In this document: piece after piece, positions 41,850 through 54,600 of the stretch
How the letters are laid out: each line of letters begins with the position of its first letter
Position numbering within the stretch: position 1 is the stretch's first letter
Assembly: GCA_964030475.1 (NCBI GenBank)
Contig: CAXIPT010000001.1
Span: 21,294,868 to 21,358,867 of the forward strand
DNA: 64,000 bases
Direction: 5' to 3'
Origin: Tethya wilhelma
Taxonomy: Eukaryota; Porifera; Demospongiae; Tethyida; Tethyidae
The notes under the pieces: generated by a model
What the model saw: only the letters and a program-made list of their open reading frames with translations
What the model was told of the DNA's origin: nothing
Databases searched by the model: none
Translations under genes and position numbers: made by a program

Positions 41850-42091
41850 CTGATTTAGAGCTACCAACACCTGCGTGAAAACTTCTCTGATAATATAATA
41901 TAATACTCTGTCAATTAAAACTTTAAAAGCTCAACTTGAATAAATGTTCATCGCTGCAGTGTGCTATAGCAGTATAAGCAGTATTACATGAAAATGTTCT
42001 GCAGGGATGCTAAAGAAAAACACATTACAAACCAAAGACTCTAAATTTCCTAGTGACACTTTGCAGATTTATCAAGAAATAAACTAGCATT

Positions 42092-45000
42092 TTACTTTTT
42101 AGTAGTTTTTAATTTTCCTCTAGATAAATTAACCTCTAGTTCTGAATGTAGAAAGTTCCACAAAAGTTTAGCATTTGCATCATTGTGTAAGATTTTCTCT
42201 AGTTCACTTTGACTGAGAGTTACCAGCTCTTGGAGATCCTCTACTTGGTTCATTATGGATCTGAATGAGTGCATGACAGGAACATTATGTGATAGCTGAT
42301 GGCAATAACCACACCGAGGGTCTTTACAATTATGCACTGATATACTATAGAGGTGGGCAGTGTGGGATTTCCCTTGATTTAAAATTAAATTTTGACAATC
42401 ACATGCAATGATTACGTACAGGCTCAGGGTTGAGTCTAGATAGATTTGTTCTAATTAACCAAAATTTGAAGTTTTTGAATAATCGAGGTTCTATACTGTA
42501 CACTGAATATATACCATAAGAAAATGATAGCTATAGCACGTAGTTTGAACTTTCTATGTACTGGACTGGTAATGGTAATCAACAGGTGCTCATGCAAGAA
42601 GCTAGTGCTAAAACTAAATTACATTGGTAAAATACCAATAGTTAATTTAGATGCCTTGCTCACCTAAAGTTTTTAGAATTAATTCCAGGTAGTTTGAGCA
42701 AGAAATCCTAATGAAAGTGCATGTGGATTATGTGTGCAATACAAGTTAGTATGCTTCATGGATATAGATACATCGCTACTAGTGAAGGCCCTACACCTAG
42801 CCATACCTGTACAGTGGCACTGTACTCCATTCCTTCCACCTTATCTAGAGAATCTTGTCCAATCGCCATAGCAACATCAGCATCCGGCTGTGGTTGACCT
42901 TTCTGTACGGTAATAAAGGTAAAAAAAAGTAGAGTTATGGAACGTACATGCATCTTTACAAGTGTGCACACGATGTCTTATGTACCTTCAGTGTCTCAAA
43001 CAGTTCTGCAGTTGCATAAGGACTGGAACACCAGAGAATTCTAAGCTGCAGTCAATGGAAAGCAATTATGGCTACATGTAGCTATCACACCAATGCTACA
43101 AGTATATATGCTTTGTATATGTGTGTTGCACATACATTGGGAAAATGCAGAGTCAACAGGACGAGCTTTGAAGAGACACTTTGGTTTGATATGTCACTCT
43201 GAATGGCCGAGGCACTCTATACAACAACAACAACCAATTTCCTTTGCTGAAGTTTCAGTTCAGTTGTGGTTTATAAATTTCTTACTTGCAGTGAGAAGGA
43301 CTTGTTCTCGTCAAACTCTATCAATAGCATCGGTCTCTTATAATGTCTAGTCATGGCCGTGGCTTGATTATACCTACATACACAGCATACATAATGTAGG
43401 TGAACATTAATTAGAAACACATCTGCACATTACTGTATGTACAATGCATGCTAGCTTACAGTCGTCCAGAGTTAAGTGATCCGATGAGGTCACTGACACT
43501 CTTCCTCTCAACACAGATGTCAGGAGATAGGATGTAGTCGCCAACCTAGTGCATTGAAACAAATTGACTCATGTCAAGTACAATATGCACATATGCAATT
43601 ATTTTCTATGAACAGTACCTCCAAGGTAAGAGGGTTCAGTTCAATGCCTCTCTTGTGCACTAGAGATGGTAGAGTGCTTCTGAACTCACGCATGTCAATC
43701 AGTACCTACATGTACATAGACACACACACATGGCAAGTACACAAACGATCAAGAGAAGAGTCACCGTCAATTTTAGAATCCTCTGATGTGTATGTGTGTG
43801 TGCGTGTTCCTGTACCAATTGTGGTCCTCGGTCTTGTTGTCTACCCCCGGCTTTACGAGTGCTGATTGAGGGGTCTGCCCCATATGATGATGATGAGGAG
43901 GAAGGCGAGTCTCTTCTCAACAGAGTAGAATCCACCACCTTGCCTTCTCTGTCAACAGGAACCACCATGTGCTGGGTGCATGAGTGGGGGTAGAGAGCAA
44001 ACACATGTAGAATGACTATGAAAGTGGCCCCATGAAGCACAATGTACTTAAATGTACATTCATAAAATGTTGATAAGTAATTTTTCCTCAAAAAAAATCC
44101 AACCGCTTTCTAGTGCTATATATAGTCAGAGAACATGCATTTAACTTACTGCTCTTTCTTTGATGAGCTGTTGGAATGCCTCCTTCTCTTTTCTTAATGA
44201 TGTGAGATATTTCTATTTAAGAGAAAGAAAAGAGAAAAACTGAGGCGAAAAAAATCTTATCAAGAATCCATTCTTTCGGTCCTTAACCAATAAGTGCAAA
44301 TAAATGTCTGAAGAAAATACTGGCAATACAGAGCCTTTAGTAATGAATACACACCCTTAGTAAAATGTACACACACCAGCAGCCATAGTTGTAGGTACAG
44401 TGTAGCTAAGGCCTCACCTGTTCCTCCACAGAGCTATCGTACAGTAGAAAGTAGACTCTAAGAGGCATGCCTGGATTGCTGGCCTTAAACACCTCCACTT
44501 GTCTCACAAACTGGACTTCAGCATCGTACATCACTATGTATCTCGGGTGCAGCTCTTGCAGTAACTTGGAAAAGTGGTAGCTATTTCTGAAGGAAGTAAT
44601 GGGAATCAGACAAACGTTATATGAACCATCAGTAGTTATACATGGTCATGCAGTACAAGAAAAATAAACTGAATGTAAGGAAGGTAAAGTAATATAGGAC
44701 TGAGACTTGCATGTCAGGGGTAGAAAAAAGGGTCTAGTTCAATAGACTAGGCTGTGATGGTCTTTATTTGTCTAGTGTGTTTACATATGGTGTCTGTCAC
44801 ATGTCTCTGAAGTGCCCACTCACCACTCTAACTGTTGATTACCGAGGACAAACAATGGTTGCCATGTGGCTTCTTTTTCTAAAGTACTAATGAGCCAAAG
44901 TCATGTTAACTTTTCAGCCAAGCGTTGGTGGTGTAACGGTTAGCATTGTTGCCTTCCAAGCAATAGATCCGGGTTCGACTCCCGGCCAACGCATCTTTTT

Positions 45001-48000
45001 GTTGCCTCTTTTTCTCAAAAGTACCACACATCCATACACCCTCACAAATAAAAACTACCATAATCAACCAGGCGTTGGTGGTGTAACAGTTAGCATTGTT
45101 GCCTTCCAAGTAATAGATCTGGGTTCGACTCCCGGCCAATGCATCTTTTTTGTTGCCTCTTAAAAGTACCACACATCTATTCACCCTCACAAATAAAACT
45201 GCCATAATCAACCAAGCGTTGGTGGTGTAACGGTTAGCATTGTTGCCTTCCAAGCAATAGATCCGGGTTCGACTCCCGGCCAACGCATCTTTTTTGTTGC
45301 CTCTTTTTCTCAAAAGTACCACACATCTATTCACCCTCACAACCATGCATAATCAACCAAGCGTTGGTGGTGAAACGGTTAGCATTGTTGCCTTCCAAGC
45401 AATAGATCCGGGTTCGATTCCCGGCTAACGCATCTTTTTTTGTTGCCTCTTTTTCTCAAAAGTACCACACTCTATTCACCCTCACAAATAAAACTGCCAT
45501 AATCAACCAGGCGTTGGTGGTATAACGGTTAGCATTGTTGCCTTCCAAGCAATAGATCCGGGTTCGACTCCCGGCCAACGCATCTTTTTCTCAAAAGTAC
45601 CACACTCTATTCACCCTCACAAATAAAACTGCCATAATCAACCAGGCGTTGGTGGTGTAACGGTTAGCATTGTTGCCTTCCAAGCAATAGATCCGGGTTC
45701 GACTCCCGGCCAACGCATCTTTTTGTTGCCTCTTTTTCTCAAAAGTACCACACATCTATTCACCCTCACAAATAAAACTGCCATAATCAACCAAGCGTTG
45801 GTGGTGTAACGGTTAGCATTGTTGCCTTCCAAGCAATAGATCCGGGTTCGACTCCCGGCCAACGCATGCCATTTCTTACCTTTTTTTTTTGCATAGTAAC
45901 AAAAATATTCAAGTGATACCAATTTTACTTTGATTGTCATTTCATTTCATGACGATTATACAATAGCTAGTACAGGTTTGATTTTTGTACAGTAAACATT
46001 AAGCACCTTTTGAAATTTGCACAATTGCGTATTCAGTGCAAGTTTTTAGCGAAAAAACTTCACAAAAACAAGCAGTGTAGGAATGTGCCATGTGCTAAAA
46101 CTCAGACCTTGTTTGTTTCATAGCACTGCTCATTCCTCCCACAGCTTACAGTAATTTACAATTTTTCTACTATTTTTTTTTAAGTATCAATCAGACAGGT
46201 TGCTTTTGTATGCATAATTATGACTTACTCTGAACTATTGAGTGCATGTAGCACAACGACAGGGTCATCCATGAGTCCAAATTTCCTCTCTCTCGGGACA
46301 GCTCTCATCCTGCCACTCCCCTCTCCCCTTCTGCCCCGCCCTCTCTCACTCTCAAACACCATCTCAATGTTATCAAGCTCCTGTAGTGAGAAAAAAAATA
46401 ACAGTTAAAGAATCAATCATCACACAATCACAGTTCTACATGTTTCTGTTTCAACATACTTCTAAAAGCTTTTCGCTGATTCTATCAACATCCTCTTGTT
46501 CTTTGGAGCTTTGAGTGAATGCATACCAATTGCATGATCATGAGCATGTCAACATTAACATGTGTACTGTGACATATACCTTTCTCCTTCCTCTTCTGAC
46601 TTATCTGACGACTCAGCAGCTATTTTTCTCTTCTTAGCTGGCCTCGTGCTAGCTGTCCCTGGTCCTCTCTTTGGAGGTCTACCTTTCTGGAACAAACCAG
46701 CCTTACTATGACTGGTACTGGAGGAGGCAGCAGCTATAAACCAAGAGAGAAAATCAATGTAGTCATATATGTCATATACACATGCAACTAAGATCAACTG
46801 CACCAAATAGTACATACTTTCTCCTGGTGCCTTTGGTGCCAGCAGTCTATCAAACTGTCTCTGGAGAAGCTGTTGGCCACCTTGACAGAGATACTGGAGT
46901 AAATTCGAGGAATTAAATACAACTCTTTAATAAACTGGTATAGTTGTTGATATATCATACGTACGGTAGTACGTATAGTAGGAATGGGCCGCCTGTCCCA
47001 TAGACACAACACAAAATGTTGGTCACTATAAAAATCTACTCAAACAAAAAATAACCTTCAAAATTGCTGAGAGGCTCTTACTGACAGATTAACAACTGCA
47101 TGCAAGGCCTAAAACTCACAAAAACTTTCCTTAGCACTCGTAGAGAGCGCTAGTGGGAAGCCACCATAGTGCCACTTTTTGTTCTCTAACGTACTTACGT
47201 ACTTCCTAACTGACTTACTTGAAAAGGATTTCCAGAGAACCAGAATGTGTTGAGCCAACTTTGACAGCACAAAGTAAGTTCTTTTCATGGGTACTACATT
47301 CCTTAATACTCGTTTTGATCATAAACATGCCTAAACAAAAACTAGAAAGCTTTGAAACTTAGTGTATAAATTCACGTACTACAATGCAGCCCTCTTTGAG
47401 AGTTCAAAGGTCATCATTATCTATCCACGTGGCATCATTATATGCGCATGCGCATGCGCATTAGCCTCTCCAGCAGAATGCAGTGCATGTAGCTGCCACT
47501 CAAGCTTTTTGTAGGGACTAACCAGTCTCTAATATATAGTCTCCACATGCACTGTAGTGTTGAATGAACAAGTATTGGAACAAGGCATGTCTCAATTTCG
47601 GCACATGACTACTTCATTTTTTTATACCCAACTATTGCTTGGCCAGCAGTCCAATTTAAGTTACCTGTCTGTTATATAGTCAACTACTTGGCCAACTGAT
47701 TAGTATAGGAACTGAAATTGAACTGAATTGAATGCAATAATAAGCTATGGTATTATACTATTGTACAGATTATTGCATTCACGACACTGAGGATCCGGAT
47801 CAAGATTAAAAATGAAGTAGTCATGTGCCGAAATTGAGACATGCCTTGTTCCAATACTTTTTACCGCACTGCCCATTCCTACACTACTTATTTTTTTGAA
47901 TTTTTTTACTACTTTAGTATGAATACGTACCTCTCTTAGTTGGTAGCACGTTCGTTCATCGTTAGCAACCACTAGAATCGTTGCTCTTCCATCCACTGCA

Positions 48001-48552
48001 ACCAATCATAAGATATGAATGTACTTGCACTTGTATCTATCAGGAAATTTTGCCACTAAACTTTTCACGCATTTAATTTTCAATTTTGACCAATTCAGTA
48101 AATTAAGATTGCCATGTGTAATGTGTATAGTTTCCGTCAATCACATGCTAATGCCGAAATAATTTCAATGAGGAAAAAATTCCCAATGTATGACATTGTG
48201 TGGAAGTACTCACTTTTGGTATTTGATTTGTTTTCTTTCCGTATCTCCTCCAGAACCATGGTCAGCAGGTGCCACTTTGGACTCTCCTCAAATATCATGG
48301 AATCTGTGAGCAATCACAAACAACTTAAACACTGCATGTACACATAAACCCAGAGTAGGTCATGAGCTATAAGTTCCTAGTTAAGAGAGGCAACGCACTT
48401 TTGCCAACTTCTAAAATTTCCCTTTGTACTTTTTGATAAACCAGTAATGAAATAGCATCTCCTGACTACTTGTATTGAATGAAGGTAAACTCACATAGTC
48501 ATACCTTCTTTTGATTTTGATTTTGATTTCTTCTTGCTGCTGTGAATACAGT

Positions 48553-48603
<51 letters not shown>

Positions 48604-51600
48604 GAGAAGACATATGTAGTCACCGAACAAACCACTTCAATCAAAAATTGACTCACCCTCCATCTTTCGCTTGCTGATGCTCAGGCACCCCACACCCATA
48701 TACTCGTTCACGAGCTTTCTAAAAAAAACACAAACAAACAAACATACCAGCAAATAAACAATCAAAACTGTGATATTTAGCTTGTTACCCTCATCCCAAG
48801 GTTCCTCCCAGGGAGAGAAAGGGACCTGGGAACAAGGCTATAATATCAGTAGTCTTAAGGATAGTAATCCTAACAACCCACCACAAAGAGCATGTTAGTT
48901 GCATCCATAAACACCCACGATGAGTGACTGGTGAAGGCACGACTCTCATTGCTGGTCCTAGACAATGGAGACACAACATTGTGGTGGCATTATCACATGC
49001 AAACTTTTGAAAAATTATGGAGTTCAGTGTTACATGCATACACAAAAAGTTAAGATTGTTAGCTACATGTATTCATCTACAAAAAAAACTTAACAACTTA
49101 GAAAACTTTAAAAGGCCAATAAATTCTTTTGCCATAAAGCTATAGTAAATGAGAAGGTATACGAACACCTACTGTACGTACCTCACAGACTCCAGGTAGC
49201 TATAAAATGTCACACAATCATACTGCGTGAGGTAGCTGCAAGAAATNATAAATTATTATAAAAGTTACCCTTTAAATTATAGAGCATGCTGTATTCCATA
49301 GCAGTACGTGGGCATTGCTGCAAATAAGCAAAGATACTCGTTGAAGGAGAAAGAGCGGACCCAGTGCCTTAGATTGCCGAGAAGAGTTATGAAGAAGCTA
49401 TTACCTGTGTCAATTGTGCTTCTCTTTCTACTAGCCACCTGCACAGGATGTGCAGAGACAGAGAAAGAAGACCCATGCTCAAACAATGAAACATCACCCC
49501 AGAACGCCACACTGTGCCCGGCATGGACAAGCCTCGTCAACAACACTTGCAAGTGTGGAAAAAGTTTAAATGGCATAGTCCACTGCAACAGTGAGACACT
49601 AACTGTAAACATACCGCTGTGCTACTGCATAACTTACAATGAGAAAATTAATACATTTGTGATCGGGAACTGCCTGTTTGGATGTGATGGACATCGAAGG
49701 AACAAAACTAAATCGAGGATAGTGTACCGGTTTCGTTACGAAATTCCATTGGTCACAGGAGAGGATAGCACTGCTGACATGAACGGGAAGTTGTGTAGGA
49801 ATAACAGGACAGGCCAACTGTGTGGGCAATGCAAGGAGGGGTTTGCACCAGGAGCATACTCATACACCATGGATTGTGTTGAATGTAAAGACTACGAGTA
49901 CAACTGGCTTAAGTACATTGCTGTGACATTTCTTCCCTTCACACTGTTCTACATTTTAGTTGTAGTGTTCAGAGTGTCTGCAAGTTCTGGAACATTAAAC
50001 GGATACATTTTGGTCTGTCAGACAATCACAGCTCCAGGTGTATACTTGTCCTTATACTACTCCCCATTTAGACACACAGACAATCTGTCCAACAAGGCAA
50101 TCAAATTTGTTGCAAGCTTTCACGGAATTTGGAACTTGGATTTCTTTCGTCCAGCATATCGTCCATTTTGCCTCCACCCCAATGCATCGATTCTCCACAT
50201 ACTGGCACTAGAGTATACCACAGCCATTTACCCACTAGTGCTAATACTGTTGACGTACATGATTGTTACTCTGCATGATCGCCATCCACTTATGGTGAGG
50301 TTGTGGAAACCATTCTATAAATGCTTTGTTTTTGTACGGAAGGAATGGGACATCAAGCCATCACTGATAAACGTGTTTGCAACCTTTCTTCTGTTGTCGT
50401 CAGTAAAAGTCATGAACATATCTTTCAATCTGCTAACACCTGTGAAACTGAGCGATCTAAATCAAACTCTACTGAGTCAAAAATATCTATACATCGATGG
50501 AAGCATAGAATACTTTGGAAGAGAGCATTTACCTTTTGCCTTGTTGGCAATAGTTGCACTTGTGATCTTCAATGGTATTCCATTTCTCCTTCTCTGTCTC
50601 TACCCATTTCGTTGCTTTCACAAGTGCCTCAACTACATACGCCTTCATAATCAAGTCATAATATGTCTACAAACGTTCATGGATGCATTTCAAGGCAGCT
50701 ATAAGACCAACCCAAGAGATTACAGACACTTTGCAACCATTTTTTATCTTATACGAATCATCAATGTTGCTTTTCCCGTCATTCTCTGGAGCAACAAAGC
50801 CCTACTGATCCCAGCAACTGGAGCAATACTACTGGGTGTGACCCTGCTAATTGCACTAATGAAACCCTATCGTAAGACAGTACACAACTTCACCAATGTC
50901 CTTATCTTGGTATGGCTAGCCATTGTTAGTTTGGGCTACCCCGTGTACATATACCTGGAAATAATGAACCATGAATCGACTCATCTATACAGAACAGTGT
51001 TCCTTGGAACTCTTCTTCTATCAATGTTAACATTTGACGTATGGTTCCTCTGTCATCTGCTACTCCCAAAGAGAATCACTAAATATCTGGTTAAATTCTA
51101 CAATACAAAGTGTTGTGGGCCAACAGTGGAAGCAGAGGCAGTATTGCTGCCTTATCATCTAGATGACGTGGACGGATATGAACCGATTGACTAATTCACG
51201 GCACAATGACATTATACAATAGGGGTAAAGAGAATTAGCACAAGTAGCTCAGATAATTACATTGTACATGAATTAATTATATTCTTAGGAATCAATTTTT
51301 GGAATGATCTTGTCACCTATTATGTACAGTATACTTTAGATATAAAATTGTGATACTGTCTATATATATACATACATATTCTCCCCTCTCTCTCACACAC
51401 ACAAAGACAAACCTTGTGTCTTGAAAGAGAAGCACTAACGGTTGCATGAAATCTGTATAGATATGACAAAATGGAATCATATACTGCAATAAATCACATA
51501 AATATACACATAATATACCTGACCACTTGTTAATGATATACAGTACATACCATACAGCATAAATGGCTATACTAGTGACGATGTTGAACATCAAAGGGGC

Positions 51601-54600
51601 GAGCCGTTATCATTGCTATGTAGCAAACAATTAAAGTTCATCAATAATTGATGTTACTTCAGCTATACGACACACATAAAAATGAAAGCTGAATATTTAT
51701 TAACCAGGTCTGATGTGGGACAAATTATGGACAAATGAAGTATGACTGAGCAGCAAGATCCAATTGCTAGTTGTTCAAGAACTGACAGGCAGGTGTATGT
51801 GCTAGTACTATATATAGATAAGAGCCAGCAGTCAGCTATATGCTCCCTTTTGGTAGTTTTCAGCCCCTCTAATTGTGGTCTCTCTGGTCATTGCATGGCT
51901 CAGTTCCGAGTCTTTAACTAAAAGGGCACCAACTTGGCGAGCATTTAAGTTTACTCTCTTTTCAGCTCAAGCAGTAGCTTTCTTTCTCAGTCACCACTGA
52001 TCGAGTTCTCTCCGATTGAAGTGCAAGATCACGATGAACACGTGGACCTACGCGCATGCGCTGTAAAGCTGAACAGGCAATGATCGTCATAAACATAACC
52101 TACAGTTAAACGGAGGACGTACGCCAGACTATACAACATACAATATATAGAAAATTTCGCCGTTGACTACACTAGTGTGGGGCTCGCTCCGGCTCGCCCC
52201 AATAACACCCAAAAAGAGATAGTGGCCTGGGAATGAGGGTTCATATACACAAGTCATACTAACCGCGGCCAGAGGTAGACATGTCTAAGGAAAAGATTTC
52301 TCATCACTCGTTCCAATTGACAGAATCCATTAGTGAATGGCTCAGGAGCATCAGAAAAGGCCTTGATGAATCCTGACTATAAAATAAACAAATTCTAGTG
52401 ACAAATTTGTAGTCATTACAACGCAAGTATGCTTTATTGTTCTATAAAAATGGAACTTGTACCATAATTGTAATTAATCAGCATGGAATGCATGAGGTCT
52501 ATAGTTTGTCATGTTTTGATAAAACTAGTAGTACACTGAGTGCTGGGAAATTGCCTCGCACAGATTAATTTTATGCACGTTCAAAAGCAGTGCTGTGAGC
52601 AGCTAAGCTAGCTACAGCTATAATTTCCAGTACAGTAGTATACTGGGTACAGGAATGGCACGGATGGCCCAATAGCACAATACTAATATTCACAGGAATA
52701 ACTCTGCAAAAACTGAGCACTTGGACAAAAAGCTTTCTATAGCTACTATTTACTTCACTCTCTTTCTCACTCACTTTTAGAAGCTGAGTTGTCATCTACT
52801 ACTAAAGAACTTACAACAAAATAACATAACTGATTTTTAGTATCACTCCCATGTTAGCTACCCTACATAGCTACTCTTGGCTCACTGCAGCCAACTTATT
52901 CACTTATGAGCAGGCCAATTTACAATAAATAAGTGGTGTATGCATAAGAGTAAACTCAAATAGCCATAAAATTACAAAATAAACAAGTAAAAAAAAGCAT
53001 TGTATAATAGAGACACAGGAATGGCTAAAAGAAAACAATAAAAAATGGAATGGCTATTAGATTGTACACATACAAACTCTTCTTGTGAGCATGATAAGGG
53101 ACTCAACATAGGAAAAGAGTAGCTAATACATGCAGCCAACAGAAAGAATTCTTTACACCATCTAACAACCATTCCATCTTGTTTGCTTTCTTTTTTATGA
53201 CTTAGCCATTCCTGCATGTGTCTCATTTCATTTCCAATGTATTTTTTTACTTGTTTTATCCATGCTAGAATCAATTTGATAGTGGCTTATTGTGTAGCTG
53301 AAAAGTGATTGCTGGGATCATTCTGCAATAGTGCAACAGGCTAGTAACTCTCACTTCTTCTGGTGTTATGCTGCTATAGCAACCAGCAAGCACTCCAGTG
53401 GCTAATGCATACTTTAGCGCTTGCACTACAGGGTTTTAGCCAGGATTAATAAGAAGGATGGGGGGGAGGAAAGGGTACACATTTGTAACTTTAATTATAA
53501 CGTCATGATAGATATAGCTATAGTTTTATTAACAGTATAATAACATGTATTATACTATACACAATATTAAAAATTTCAAAAAAAATTCTACAGCTATGAG
53601 TTGAACAATCTACGGTTTCGAATGGCTGACCATTTTTTAACTGCCACACTAAAATTAAACTCGGTTAGTTCAGGACCCTCAATACGAATTCTTAACAGTT
53701 TGTCCAAAGTGTTAGTTGACAATCTGTTCCTGAGTGATGTCTTTACTCGTTTCATAGTACTGAAGCAACGTTCACAGTCTGCAGTTGATACTGGTAACAC
53801 GAGAGCATGCACCAATAACTTCGAAATATTTGGAAAAAGGTCAACAATTGAATCCCGGCTAAGCATTGCTTCTGCAAGTTGCTGCAAATTTTCACACTTT
53901 TTCAAAACCATGTGGGCTTTCACAAAAGATGCAAACTCAGAATATTCTTTTTCACAATCAGCTTTGTTAATTTCCATTGGACCACTTGTATCATAATGTT
54001 CCAAAAGAACAGTGAGATACTCTTTCGCACTGTCAGGTATTTGAAGCATGCCTGATGGATCAAAAATACTAAATGCTTCAATAATACTCACGTGAGGAAA
54101 TCGTTCAGTGATATTAGTAATAACTTTGTCAACAAACTGTTGACGAACACGTGTTTCAAACTTCTCAGGTTCTCCTTCATTGACTTTGACAATAAGATCT
54201 ATTTGAGATTCAGTTTCCGAATCAGAATTATCACTTTCATGATCAGCACTCAAATCTAGATCAGAGGCTTCTTTGGTTGTTTTAGAGATAAGATCCATCA
54301 CTTTCTTCTTAAAACAATCTGCTGTTTCCTGCTTTATTTTTTTGAGGGTGTCCACAGTCGAGTTTAACAGAGGTGAGACAGTTGTTAGATCAATAGAAGA
54401 TTTCTGAAATGATATTGATAAGCGATTCACTGCTGACAACACTTCCTCAAGCAAGATAAGAGAAGCAAAAAAACTGTAGGTTGCCATGACCTTATATAAC
54501 CCCAAAGCAGTAGGATCACTTTGCTGATACAAAAAAACTAAAACTGATGCTAATGATCTCAAGAGAGTACTGACCACAGCTTTGTGAGAGAGCCATCTTG

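Larger units (their letters stand above)
39618..42757 (+). repeat. Tandem segmental duplication, unit 2
   Basis: Starts at the pure CA repeat (39619-39651). Contains the broken Death exon, an inserted MITE (about 40187-40552), collagen gene 2 and the two functional XPF 3' exons. Homology to unit 1 ends near ATGCTTCATGGAT (42757). Confidence 0.88.

Noticed and set aside
44903..45940. Overlapping open frames over the tRNA array on both strands
   Set aside because: They are translations of repeated tRNA-Gly genes and spacers; the peptides repeat with the array and the tRNA folds explain the sequence.
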